Below, piece by piece: positions 19,271-27,745 of a stretch of DNA of 64,000 nt; positions within the stretch are counted from its first letter, which is position 1, and every line of letters begins with the position of its first letter. Position numbers and translations under genes: made by a program. The stretch comes from Bordetella sp. H567 (GTDB taxonomy: Bacteria > Pseudomonadota > Gammaproteobacteria > Burkholderiales > Burkholderiaceae_B). Under the pieces are notes generated by a model. The model ran no database searches. It saw nothing but the letters and a program-made list of their open reading frames with translations, and was not told the DNA's origin. The stretch lies in assembly GCF_001704295.1 (NCBI RefSeq), contig NZ_CP012334.1:3484084-3548083 (forward strand), given 5' to 3'.

Positions 19271-20851
19271 ATGAGCTTGCTGCGATCGGCCGCCACGGTC
19301 AGCAGTTTCACTTTGCTGTCCCGCATTGCCGGCCTGATCCGCGACGTCCTGGTGGCCCGCGCCTTCGGCGCCGGGCCCCTGACGGACGCCTTCTGGGTGG
19401 CCTTCCGTATTCCCAACCTGCTGCGGCGCCTGTTCGCCGAAGGCGCGTTCGCCCAGGCCTTCGTCCCTATCCTGGGAACGGTGCGCACCAAGCACGGCGA
19501 CGAACAGGTCCGCACCCTGCTGGACCGGGTGGCCTTGCTGCTGACCTGCGCGTTGATGCTGGTCACCCTCATCGGCATCGCGCTCGCGCCGTGGGTGGTC
19601 GCCGCCATGGCCAGCGGCTTGCGCAGAGAGGCTGGCGCACAGGCGTTCGACGCCGCGGTATGGATGACGCGGGCGATGTTTCCGTACATCCTTTGCATGT
19701 CCCTCGTCGCGTTCGCCTCCGGAGTACTGAATACCTGGCGCCGTTTCGCGGTTCCGGCGTTCACGCCGGTGCTGTTGAACCTGGCCATGATCGCGGCCTG
19801 CCTGTGGCTGGCGCCCCGCTACCATCCGCCCATCTACGCCCTGGCCATCGGTGTGATGGCGGGCGGGATCCTGCAATTGGCCATCCAGTGGGCAGCACTG
19901 TCGCGCCTGGGGCTGGTACCCCGCTATAGCCTGCGGCTGCGCGCCGCCTGGTCCGACCCCATGGTCCGGCGCATCCTGAAGCAGATGCTGCCCGCCATCC
20001 TTGGCGTATCGGTGGGACAGATATCGCTGTTGATCAACACCAATATCGCCACCTGGCTGCCCCCCGGCAGCGTGACCTGGCTGTCCTATGCCGATCGTCT
20101 GATGGAGTTTCCCACCGCGCTGCTCGGCGTGGCGCTGGGCACCGTGCTGCTTCCCAGCCTTTCCGCGGCCAATGCCCGCGCCGACAGCGACGGCTACAGC
20201 GCGCTGCTGGACTGGGGCCTGCGCCTGACGCTACTGCTGGGCCTGCCCAGCGCGCTGGGCCTGGCGCTGCTTTCCGACGGGCTGGTGGCCACCCTGTTCC
20301 ACTACGGCGCCTTCGCCGCGCGCGACGTCATGCAAACGCGCATGGCGGTCATGGCCTACTCCGTGGGATTAGTCGGCCTGCTGGCGGTCAAAATCCTGGC
20401 GCCAGGGTTCTATGCGCGCCAGGACATCCGCACGCCCGTCAAGATCGCCATCGTGGCCCTGGTCGCCACGCAATCGCTGAATGTACTGCTGGTCCCCAGG
20501 CTGGCCCATGCCGGCCTCGCGCTGGCGATCGCGCTTGGCGCCTGCCTGAACGCCCTGCTGCTGCTGACGGTACTGCACAAGCGGGGGGTATATCGCCCCA
20601 GCCCCGGCTGGCTCCTGTTCGTGCTGCGCTTGCTGCCTGCCTTGGCTGCGCTGGCGGCGCTGCTGCTGTACGCCGATGCCCGCCTGGACTGGATCGCGCT
20701 GCAGGCCCACGGCTGGCAGCGTGTGGGGCTGCTGGCGGCCGTATTAAGCGCCAGCGGCGTGACGTATTTCGGCATCCTGCTGGCCTGCGGTTTCCGGCCC
20801 ACCGACTTTACGCGTCGATCCGCCGCCCCCGCCGCGCGCGGCGTGGCCTGA
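19271..20851 (+). CDS. murJ: Lipid II flippase MurJ
   Basis: Inner-membrane flippase for the peptidoglycan precursor lipid II, 526 aa with about 14 helices. The family opening is clear: SLLRSAATVSSFTLLSRIAG, then RDVLVARAFGAGPLTDAFWV and RIPNLLRRLFAEGAFAQAFVP. I use the ATG at 19271; an upstream open stretch of 22 codons does not resemble MurJ. It is the last gene before a change to FecR/rpsT. Confidence 0.95.
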   Translation: MSLLRSAATVSSFTLLSRIAGLIRDVLVARAFGAGPLTDAFWVAFRIPNLLRRLFAEGAFAQAFVPILGTVRTKHGDEQVRTLLDRVALLLTCALMLVTLIGIALAPWVVAAMASGLRREAGAQAFDAAVWMTRAMFPYILCMSLVAFASGVLNTWRRFAVPAFTPVLLNLAMIAACLWLAPRYHPPIYALAIGVMAGGILQLAIQWAALSRLGLVPRYSLRLRAAWSDPMVRRILKQMLPAILGVSVGQISLLINTNIATWLPPGSVTWLSYADRLMEFPTALLGVALGTVLLPSLSAANARADSDGYSALLDWGLRLTLLLGLPSALGLALLSDGLVATLFHYGAFAARDVMQTRMAVMAYSVGLVGLLAVKILAPGFYARQDIRTPVKIAIVALVATQSLNVLLVPRLAHAGLALAIALGACLNALLLLTVLHKRGVYRPSPGWLLFVLRLLPALAALAALLLYADARLDWIALQAHGWQRVGLLAAVLSASGVTYFGILLACGFRPTDFTRRSAAPAARGVA

Positions 20852-21071
20852 TGCGTCTGTTGTTTTCACAAGACACTATTGACCACCGCGCGCTGAAGGC
20901 CCTGGGGACGCTATGCAAACCCTCGTAACGCGCCAGCGCTAAGACTTTATAGGGTTTGACACCGCCGCTTGCCGGATTTTTTGCTTACGCCGCTAGCAAA
21001 TTGCCCCTCTTCTTGATAAAACGCTTTAATATTTACAATTCGACACCCCTTGCGGCCACTCGGAAGCCACT

Positions 21072-22109
21072 TTGGATCAAGACGCCACCCCGGACAAGTC
21101 CACGCCCGTCGCAGACCAGGTCGTAAACTGGCTGCTGCTGCTGCGTTCGGGCCGCGCGTCGCAGTCCGATTACGCCGATTTCCTGGCCTGGCGGGCAGAA
21201 AACCCCATGCATGAAAGCGCATGGCAGCAACTGACGTCCGCACTGGGCTCATCGTTCGGCCGCCTCAGCGACTTCTATCCCATCGGCTTTTCCACGTCCA
21301 ACGCCCGTCCGACCTTGACGCCAGCCATGGCGGCCTATCGGTCCACGCCGCCTATGGCTACGCGGCCCTTGCCGCCAAATCCCGCGCGGCGCCGTTTCGT
21401 TGCGGGCGGCGCGGCGGCCGTGGCAGCGGCCGTGGTGGGATCCGTGGCGCTGAACGAGCTCTATCCCCTGCACAACCTGACCGCCGACGCGGCAACCGCC
21501 ACAGGCGAACGCCGGCTGTACATGTTGTCCGACGGCAGCCAGATGCTGCTGGACGCCCGCTCCCGTGTACAACTGGATTTCGCCGGCTCCGAGCGCAATG
21601 TCCGTTTGCTGGAGGGAGCGATCACCGTGTCGGTCGCCCACGATCCCAATCGTCCCTTCATCGTCACCACCGAACAGGGAACGGTGCGCGCGCTGGGCAC
21701 CCGTTTCATGGTGCGCCAACAGGCCCGGCGTTCCCTCGTCGTGGTGCATGAGCACGAAGTGGAAGTGCAGACCCTCGAAAAGGCACGTGGCGTCATCGGT
21801 GCCGGGACGGGCGCACGCTTTGACGATGCGCGGGTGGATCCGCCCCGGGCGGAACTGCTGGCCGACGCCGCCTGGGAAACCGGCTGGATCGCGGTGCGCA
21901 ACCGCCCCCTGGCGGACGTCGTGGCCGCGCTGCGCCCCTACCGCAGCGGCATCCTGCGTATTTCCATGGCGGCGGGCGGCCTGCCTGTTACCGGCCAGTT
22001 CCCTCTGGACGATACGGACGCCACCCTGGATACGCTGGAGCAGAGCATGACCGTGACCGTCCGGCGCTACACTCCCTGGCTGATCAGCATAGACGTAACC
22101 CCCGCTTGA
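21072..22109 (+). CDS. FecR-family anti-sigma/transducer protein without sigma partner
   Basis: FecR-like protein, 345 aa. An N-terminal DUF4880-type domain (VADQVVNWLLLLRSGRAS, FLAWRAENPMHESAWQQL) is expected in the cytoplasm. A single helix at about 112-130 (VAGGAAAVAAAVVGSVAL) follows an RRR cluster. The periplasmic FecR domain has LSDGSQMLLDARS and VRALGTRFMVR, then a C-terminal secretin/STN-like part. Start TTG with GGAA upstream. FecR normally controls an ECF sigma factor encoded next to it, with a TonB receptor; neither is present here. Leader 20852-21071 holds no gene, only a possible TTGATA/TACAAT promoter (spacing 15). Confidence 0.85.
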   Translation: MDQDATPDKSTPVADQVVNWLLLLRSGRASQSDYADFLAWRAENPMHESAWQQLTSALGSSFGRLSDFYPIGFSTSNARPTLTPAMAAYRSTPPMATRPLPPNPARRRFVAGGAAAVAAAVVGSVALNELYPLHNLTADAATATGERRLYMLSDGSQMLLDARSRVQLDFAGSERNVRLLEGAITVSVAHDPNRPFIVTTEQGTVRALGTRFMVRQQARRSLVVVHEHEVEVQTLEKARGVIGAGTGARFDDARVDPPRAELLADAAWETGWIAVRNRPLADVVAALRPYRSGILRISMAAGGLPVTGQFPLDDTDATLDTLEQSMTVTVRRYTPWLISIDVTPA

Positions 22110-22120
22110 CGCTTGCAAGC

Positions 22121-22148
22121 TTGCTTTTCAGGGGGAACTTGCTAGAAT
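22121..22148 (+). promoter_or_regulatory. Probable rpsT promoter
   Basis: TTGCTT (22121-22126), a 16-bp spacer, TAGAAT (22143-22148), 36 bp before the S20 start codon. Confidence 0.55.
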
Positions 22149-22184
22149 GTCGAGCTTTGCCGAATTTCTAATTTCCAACTGCAC

Positions 22185-22448
22185 ATGGCCAATACTGCCC
22201 AAGCTCGCAAACGCGCTCGCCAATCGGTCGAGCGCAACAAGCACAATTCCAGCCTGCGTTCCATGCTGCGCACCGCGATCAAGCGCGTACGCCAAGCTGT
22301 GGAAGCCGGCGACAAGGCGGCCGCCGCCGCCGTGCTGCAAAAGGCGACCAGCGTGATTGACCGCGTCGCGGACAAGAACATCATTCACAAGAACAAGGCC
22401 GCTCGCCATAAGAGCCGTCTGTCGGCTGCCGTCAAGGCGCTGGCCTGA
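22185..22448 (+). CDS. rpsT: 30S ribosomal protein S20
   Basis: Ribosomal protein S20 of the small subunit, 87 aa, lysine/arginine rich and helical. [20 protein letters not shown] and the ending [15 protein letters not shown] are typical. It is preceded by a sigma-70 promoter and followed, after a 190-bp stretch with a GC hairpin but no gene, by a bidirectional terminator. Confidence 0.97.
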   Translation: MANTAQARKRARQSVERNKHNSSLRSMLRTAIKRVRQAVEAGDKAAAAAVLQKATSVIDRVADKNIIHKNKAARHKSRLSAAVKALA

Positions 22449-22640
22449 TACGCCTGTTCCGATACTGTTCTGATGTTATCGGCCGCCCTGCCCCGGGCGG
22501 CGCCTGACGCGGCTCAAGTTTGCTTGCATGCCTCGCATGCATGATGCGCCGCGTATGGACGGCATGATGCAATTGGCTGCGGGTCCCGGCCGCGCCCACG
22601 CTTACGACAAGCAAGGCGGCACCCCGCATCGGCAAATACG

Positions 22641-22667
22641 AAAAAGGACGCTCTGGGCGTCCTTTTT
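22641..22667. terminator. Bidirectional terminator between rpsT and the aldolase gene
   Basis: AAAAAGGACGC, loop TCTGG, GCGTCCTTTTT. It serves rpsT on plus and the catabolic operon on minus. Confidence 0.9.
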
Positions 22668-22679
22668 CGCATGTGGCCG

Positions 22680-23444
22680 CTAGCGGAATGCTTCGCGCAG
22701 CGCGAAGGTTGCCTGCTTGAACACGCCCAGGTCGGTCCCCACGGCCACGAAGTGCATGCCCATTTCCAGATAGCGTTTCGCGTCCGCCGCGACGGGCGCG
22801 AGTATGCCGACTGCCTTGCCATGCGCGCTGGCTCGCTCGTACAGATGCCGGATGGCGGCCTGCACGTCGGGATGCGAGGGGTTGCCGATATGCCCTAGGG
22901 CCGCGGCCAGGTCGGATGGACCGATAAAAATACCATCCACGCCCTCCACCGCCGCGATCTCGTCCACCGCTTCGATGCCCGGCCGGCTCTCGATCTGCAG
23001 GAGCACGCAGATGTTGTCGTTGATGCGGGTCAGGTAGTCCGGGATCGTGCCGAAGCGATTGCTGCGCTGCAAGCCCGCCACCCCGCGCATGCCCGCGGGA
23101 GGATAGCGCGTGGCCGCCACGGCGCGGCGGGCTTCTTCCGCCGATTCGATAAAGGGAATCAGCAGGTTGTAGAAGCCGATGTCCAGCAGCCGTTTGATTT
23201 CGACCGGGTCGTTGATCGTCGGGCGCCCCACGGCCGCGGACTCGCTGCCCTGCAAGGCCTGCAGTTGCTGCAGGAACATCGGCACGTCATTGGGCGAATG
23301 CTCGCCATCGAGCAGCAGCCAATCGTAGCCGGCAAGTCCAGCCAGTTCCGCCGTGATGTGGCTAGCCATGCTCATCCAGAAACCGATCAAGGTTTCACGC
23401 GCAAGTACACGCTGACGAAAACAATTGGGAATCGGTGCATTCAT
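22680..23444 (-). CDS. HpcH/HpaI family aldolase (GarL-like)
   Basis: Class II, metal-dependent pyruvate aldolase, 254 aa. Seen: [51 protein letters not shown], the metal ligand region [18 protein letters not shown], and [16 protein letters not shown]. Closest in form to 2-keto-3-deoxyglucarate (GarL) or 2-keto-3-deoxyrhamnonate aldolases; 4-hydroxy-2-oxoheptanedioate aldolase is the alternative. It is last in the minus-strand catabolic unit, 111 bp after the Bug gene, just before the shared terminator. Confidence 0.88.
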   Translation of the reverse strand: MNAPIPNCFRQRVLARETLIGFWMSMASHITAELAGLAGYDWLLLDGEHSPNDVPMFLQQLQALQGSESAAVGRPTINDPVEIKRLLDIGFYNLLIPFIESAEEARRAVAATRYPPAGMRGVAGLQRSNRFGTIPDYLTRINDNICVLLQIESRPGIEAVDEIAAVEGVDGIFIGPSDLAAALGHIGNPSHPDVQAAIRHLYERASAHGKAVGILAPVAADAKRYLEMGMHFVAVGTDLGVFKQATFALREAFR

Positions 23445-23555
23445 CCTGGTTCATCCTGGTGTTGCCGCGCGGCGTCCGATGCCACGGCGGCGGTACCGGC
23501 CAGCGCGGCCGGCGGCGCGAATGTGTCGAAGAAGAGTCAGCGCAGAGGGACCGCA

Positions 23556-24551
23556 TCAATCCATGCGGGCTCCAGAGTCCTTGGCCGCCTTGCCCCATTT
23601 TTTGATCTCGGCCGTGACGAACCCGGAGAATTCGCTCGGGCCAACCCCCACCACCACGAAACCGACGGCCTCCAGTTTCTGGCGTAGCGCGGGGTCCGCC
23701 AGCGCGGTGCGCGTCGCATCGCTCAAGCGCTGGACGACGGCGGGCGGCGTCTTCGCGGGCGCGGACAGGCCGAACCAGGATTCCGCGGCAAAGCCGGGAT
23801 AACCGGATTCGGCGATCGTCGGGATATCGGGATAGGCGGGATTGCGCTTCTCGCTGGCCACGGCCAGTGCCCGCAGCTTGCCGGCCTTGACCTGCGGCAG
23901 AACGTTGTCCTGGTTCAGGAACAGCACCGACACACGGCCGGCGATGGTGTCGGTGATCGCCGCGGCGCCCCCCTTGTAGGGAACGTGGACCAGGTCGATG
24001 CCGGCGGCGCGCTTGAGCATTTCCATGGCCAGGTGGCCGGACGATCCATTGCCCGAACTGGCATGCGTGTACTTGCCGGGATTCGCCTGCGCCAGCGCAA
24101 TGAAGTCCTTGAAGGTCTTGGCCGGAAAGTCGGGATTGGCCACCAGGACATTCGGCCCGGTCGCCAGCAGGGAAATATGCGCGAAGTCGCTGTCCTTGTA
24201 AGGCATGCTCGCGTACAGCGCATAGTTGATGGCATTGGATCCGACGCCGGAGAGCAGCAGCGTATAACCATCCGGCGCGGCCTTGGCGACAACGTCCGAA
24301 CCAATATTGCCGTTGGCGCCGCCCTTGTTCTCCACGATCACCGTTTGGTTCAGCGCCTTGCCCAGCTCCGCCGCGACCAGGCGCCCCACGGCGTCGGTGC
24401 TGCCGCCGGGCGGGAAAGGCACGACCAGCCGTATGGGGCGGGAAGGCCAGTCCCCGGTCTGGGCCTGGGCGGCGCCCGCCAGGCCCAGCAGCGCGAGCGC
24501 GAGTGTGGATAGCCAGCGGCGGCGAGCGCGGTTGATGGAACGCGGCAACAT
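23556..24551 (-). CDS. Bug-family (TctC) solute-binding protein
   Basis: Periplasmic tripartite tricarboxylate-type receptor, 331 aa. Signal peptide up to GLAGAAQAQ; mature part opens WPSRPIRLVVPFPPGGSTD, with GANGNIGSD and the YTHASSGNGSSGH loop that contacts ligand. The ATG follows a GGGAGA site identical to that of the dehydrogenase gene upstream; the longer open frame upstream lies in that neighbour. No TctA/TctB membrane genes are nearby, as is common for Bug proteins, so the transporter partner is unknown. Ligand probably a carboxylate linked to the cluster. Confidence 0.9.
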   Translation of the reverse strand: MLPRSINRARRRWLSTLALALLGLAGAAQAQTGDWPSRPIRLVVPFPPGGSTDAVGRLVAAELGKALNQTVIVENKGGANGNIGSDVVAKAAPDGYTLLLSGVGSNAINYALYASMPYKDSDFAHISLLATGPNVLVANPDFPAKTFKDFIALAQANPGKYTHASSGNGSSGHLAMEMLKRAAGIDLVHVPYKGGAAAITDTIAGRVSVLFLNQDNVLPQVKAGKLRALAVASEKRNPAYPDIPTIAESGYPGFAAESWFGLSAPAKTPPAVVQRLSDATRTALADPALRQKLEAVGFVVVGVGPSEFSGFVTAEIKKWGKAAKDSGARMD

Positions 24552-24561
24552 GCATGTCTCC

Positions 24562-25680
24562 CTATGATGATATGGGCTGCAACACGTAGCGGGCCTTGCA
24601 GCGTGCACAGATCTCGTGCAAGCGTGCGTCAAGCGCCGGGGGAATCGGTATGCCCTTGCGTTCCCGCTGCGCGCGCGCCCGGGCCTCGGGTTCGCCGGCC
24701 ACCTGCACGGGCACATCCGGCTGTGCGCGGGGCGTCTGGTGCATCGCGTCGATCATTTCGTCCAGATCGGCCTCGAACGAGCCCGCATCGCGAAATGTGT
24801 CGGGATTCAGCGCCAGGAAGAAATGCCCGATGTTGTCGGGATCGCCGGGGCCGCGTCGCTTGGCGTGCAGGGCCGCGAAACCGCTGCCGGTGAGTGTCGA
24901 CCCCAGTATCTGCGCCATCATTGCCAGGCCATAACCCTTGTGGCTGCTCATTGCCGGCGTACCACCCAGCGGCGATAGCCCGCCTTCCGGGTGCTTGAAG
25001 ATATATGCCATGGCCTGCGCGGCGTCCGTGACCGGTTCGCCGCGGCCGTCCACGGCCCAGCCGGGCGGCAGGGGCTTGCCATGAAAGTCGTATACCTTCA
25101 CCTTGTTGGCGGCCACCGTGGTGGTCGCCATATCCAGCACGAAGGGTTCATTGCGCGCGGCGGGCGCCGCGAACGCGATGGGGTTGGTTCCCAGCATCGG
25201 CATGGCGCCGCCGGTCGGCACCATGATGACGCCGTTCGCGCTACTGGTTACCAGGCCAACCACGCCGCGTCGCACGGCAATGCGTGCATAGACGCCCGCG
25301 GCGCCGAAGTGATGGGAATTGCGCACCGCCACCGCGCCCACGCCATGCGCCAACGCCTTGTCCACCGCCAGATGCATGGCCTGCGCGGCCACGGGATATC
25401 CCAGCCCACCCATGCCGTCCAGCAAGGCCGACGCCGGCCCATCGCGCACCACGCGCGGTCGCGCGGCGATCGCCAGCGTGCCGGCCAGTACCTTGTCCTC
25501 GTAGCTGGGCAGCATGGAAATACCGTGCGAATCGATGCCCAGCAAGTCCGTCTCGGCCATCAGGTCTGCCGACGTATCCGCCAGGTCCGGCTGCATGCCC
25601 CAGGCGCGCAACACCAGGACGATCTGCTCGCGTACGGACGGCACGGAGGCATTGAAGCCCGACGTTTGTTCGCTTGCCAC
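24562..25680 (-). CDS. Ldh2/malate-sulfolactate dehydrogenase family oxidoreductase
   Basis: NAD(P)-dependent 2-hydroxyacid dehydrogenase of the YlbC/ComC family, 372 aa, a fold separate from classic LDH. Motifs: TDLLGIDSHGISMLPSY with the DSHG signature, NSHHFGAAGVYA with the catalytic histidine, PTGGAMPMLGTNPIAFA and DMATT. I choose GTG at 25680 because GGGAGA stands six bases upstream. It ends 10 bp before the Bug gene. Likely oxidises a sugar-acid-derived hydroxyacid, or reduces an imine/ketoacid; substrate not readable. Confidence 0.88.
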   Translation of the reverse strand: MASEQTSGFNASVPSVREQIVLVLRAWGMQPDLADTSADLMAETDLLGIDSHGISMLPSYEDKVLAGTLAIAARPRVVRDGPASALLDGMGGLGYPVAAQAMHLAVDKALAHGVGAVAVRNSHHFGAAGVYARIAVRRGVVGLVTSSANGVIMVPTGGAMPMLGTNPIAFAAPAARNEPFVLDMATTTVAANKVKVYDFHGKPLPPGWAVDGRGEPVTDAAQAMAYIFKHPEGGLSPLGGTPAMSSHKGYGLAMMAQILGSTLTGSGFAALHAKRRGPGDPDNIGHFFLALNPDTFRDAGSFEADLDEMIDAMHQTPRAQPDVPVQVAGEPEARARAQRERKGIPIPPALDARLHEICARCKARYVLQPISS

Positions 25681-25730
25681 TGCCTGTCTCCCTATTGTCG
25701 TTTTGACGGGTGGGTCGTGCCGCACGCGCG

Positions 25731-26504
25731 TCAGTCGCGGTCGCGGTCCACCAGGCGATAGCGCGCCTGCCCCAGATGGAACTGCATGGCGGTCCGTGCC
25801 CGTTCGCCATCCTGTTCGCGGATGGCCGCGAGTATGCTCGCGTGTTCGTCCATTACGCGTTCCGCGCGCTGGCGCGAGCCGGTGCGCGTGAGGTTCAGCG
25901 ACAGACGCATGAAGCCATGTATGGATTCGTGGATCGTTTCCAGCACGCCCAGGAAAAAATCATTGCCGCTCGCCTCGGCGATACTCGCGTGAAAGGCCAG
26001 GTCGGCCTCGGCGGATACCCGCCCCTGCGCCAGGCCTTCGGCGAAGGTCTCATGCGCCTCCACGATTTTTTTCATCTGCTCCTCGGTGCGCCGCAACGCG
26101 GCCAGCCGGGCCGCCTCGCCTTCCAGCGCCAGCCGCACTTCCTGCGCACGCAGATACGCGCCCACGTTCTGCACGTCGCCGAAGGTTTTCAGCCGCGGCG
26201 CGGGCTGGTGGATGACGAAGGTGCCCAAGCCCTGGTATGCGCTGACCAGGCCGTCCGCGCGCAGCCTGAGCAAGGCCTCGCGCACGACGGGACGCGATAC
26301 GCCGAACTGTTCGCAGATCTCATGCTCGGACGGCAGCTTGTCGCCTACGTTGAGATCGCCCGAAGCGATGCGATCGAAGATCTGCCCGTAGAGCTGGTCG
26401 CCCAGGCGCACGCGCTGGCCGCGATCGAGCATGCGCGTGCCGTCCGCGCCGGCGTCAATGGCACGGGCGCTCTCCGTATCCTGCGTGCGTTGCTTGGTGG
26501 ACAC
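25731..26504 (-). CDS. GntR/FadR-type transcription regulator (FCD domain)
   Basis: Regulator of 257 aa. A winged helix-turn-helix at about residues 35-100 has LYGQIFDRIASGDLNVGDKLPSE-type opening, then ICEQFGVSRPVVREAL and GLVSAYQGLGTFV. The FCD ligand-binding domain (about 115-250) has acidic and histidine residues in DLAFHASIAEASGN and the late HLGQARYRLV. It lies in line with the dehydrogenase gene (50 bp) and after the DapA-like gene (66 bp), so it is probably in one minus-strand unit. A matching palindromic operator is at 27577-27591. Effector unknown, presumably a pathway intermediate. Confidence 0.92.
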   Translation of the reverse strand: MSTKQRTQDTESARAIDAGADGTRMLDRGQRVRLGDQLYGQIFDRIASGDLNVGDKLPSEHEICEQFGVSRPVVREALLRLRADGLVSAYQGLGTFVIHQPAPRLKTFGDVQNVGAYLRAQEVRLALEGEAARLAALRRTEEQMKKIVEAHETFAEGLAQGRVSAEADLAFHASIAEASGNDFFLGVLETIHESIHGFMRLSLNLTRTGSRQRAERVMDEHASILAAIREQDGERARTAMQFHLGQARYRLVDRDRD

Positions 26505-26570
26505 GTCGCTCTCCTTTGAATCGAGCGCTAATCGTACGCCATCGACGTCGCGGCTCCGCTCCCCGCACCC

Positions 26571-27500
26571 TTATCCCGGCAGCACATCGCGATCGCGCGC
26601 CAGCAGGGCGCGCGCGACGGGCGCCACGCGCTCGCGCTCGGCTGCCGTCAGACCGGTCAGCAAAGGCAGCATCGGCCCCATATCCGCGATGCCCGCCAGC
26701 GTCACGGCATCATGCAGCACGCGGATGGGGCTGATGGCATCGCGGCAGTCCTCCAGGGGCATGTAGGCGGCCCGCACGCGTTCCGCCTCCGGCAGCCGGC
26801 CTTCCTGAAGCAGCCGCAGCAATTGCATGGAGCCACGCGGCGCGACACATACGGAACCGGACGTGAAACTCTGCAGCCCGAATTCGCGGCAGTGGACGAT
26901 CGCCGGCCGCTCGCCGATGCCGCTCACCATCAACCTGGGATCGACCGCCTTCAGCAGGGCCGACAAATAAGGATCCTGGGATGGCTCCTGCCGCACCACT
27001 GCGTATTTCACGGCGGCGATGCGGCCTTCCTCCACCAAGCGCCCCAAGGTGGAAGGCGCGATGTAGTCGGATGCCTTGATATACACGACCACCGGCCGCG
27101 AGAGGGCGTCGCTGAAGCGACGTATGCCATCAGCCAGCCCCGCGTCGGTGAACGGAAACGACATGGGCAGCAACATCGCCGTCGGAAAACTTCGCGATCT
27201 CAGGATGGCCGCCTGGTCCATCAATTTGCCGTAGTCCGGGCCCGCCGAGGGCAATATCCAGGTATCCGGCCCGGCCTGCTCGGCCAGGAAGTCGATGATG
27301 CGCGCGTACTCGCTCACGGCGACGTTGTAGAAATTCGCATTGCCGCCATACATCACGCTGCGCACGCCGCCCTGCTCCAGATGCCGTAGCAAGGCCGTAT
27401 TCGCCTGTGCGTTAAGGCTGAGATCGGCATTGCGCGCCAGCGGCGGCACCGCAATCACGGACCGGCGCAGGTCGTCCACCGTAACGGGCGTGGTTTTCAT
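26571..27500 (-). CDS. DapA/KDG-aldolase superfamily lyase
   Basis: N-acetylneuraminate lyase/dihydrodipicolinate synthase superfamily (TIM barrel), 309 aa. The Schiff-base lysine is K165 in AAVKYAVVR and the partner tyrosine is Y140 in RPVVVYIK. The GxxGE-type glycine loop is replaced by YGGNANFYN. These features fit sugar-acid dehydratases/aldolases (for example 5-keto-4-deoxyglucarate dehydratase) rather than true DapA. First gene of the minus unit; the operator and a TTGAGC/TATACT promoter are upstream. Confidence 0.85.
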   Translation of the reverse strand: MKTTPVTVDDLRRSVIAVPPLARNADLSLNAQANTALLRHLEQGGVRSVMYGGNANFYNVAVSEYARIIDFLAEQAGPDTWILPSAGPDYGKLMDQAAILRSRSFPTAMLLPMSFPFTDAGLADGIRRFSDALSRPVVVYIKASDYIAPSTLGRLVEEGRIAAVKYAVVRQEPSQDPYLSALLKAVDPRLMVSGIGERPAIVHCREFGLQSFTSGSVCVAPRGSMQLLRLLQEGRLPEAERVRAAYMPLEDCRDAISPIRVLHDAVTLAGIADMGPMLPLLTGLTAAERERVAPVARALLARDRDVLPG

Positions 27501-27576
27501 GAGGCAACTCCTATGGGCATGAACGAACGACGGCTGCCGCGCGTGGCGTCATCCAGCCGCCTGCTCGCATGGACGC

Positions 27577-27591
27577 GCTTGTCGGACAAGC
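27577..27591. promoter_or_regulatory. GntR/FCD operator palindrome
   Basis: GCTTGTC-G-GACAAGC is a perfect 15-bp palindrome around one base. It contains TTGTCNGACAA, a typical FadR-subfamily operator form. It lies just downstream of the minus-strand -10, 77 bp before the DapA-like start, so binding would block that transcript. Confidence 0.7.
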
Positions 27592-27610
27592 TTACCGCGC
27601 CAGCCCGAAA

Positions 27611-27640
27611 AGTATACTTGGTTGACATATTACTGCTCAA
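27611..27640 (-). promoter_or_regulatory. Probable promoter of the DapA-like/GntR unit
   Basis: On minus: TTGAGC, 18-bp spacer, TATACT. It overlaps the divergent plus-strand promoter, and the palindrome at 27577-27591 would lie in the early transcribed region. Confidence 0.5.
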
Positions 27641-27650
27641 TACATATAGT
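27622..27650 (+). promoter_or_regulatory. Strong sigma-70 promoter of the second Bug gene
   Basis: Perfect TTGACA (27622-27627), 17-bp spacer, TATAGT (27645-27650), in an AT-rich island of an otherwise GC-rich region; 95 bp before the Bug start codon. Confidence 0.75.
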
Positions 27651-27745
27651 TGTTTTACAAGCAGGTGGTCTGAGAACACATAAGCACGGCGCGCGGGCCT
27701 GCCCTCTTTCGCAATGCGCCACCTCATAACAGCCAGGAGACAACC

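Noticed and set aside
22449-22640. Small gene or RNA after rpsT
   Set aside because: Only a GC-rich hairpin without T-run and no coding signal; treated as spacer.
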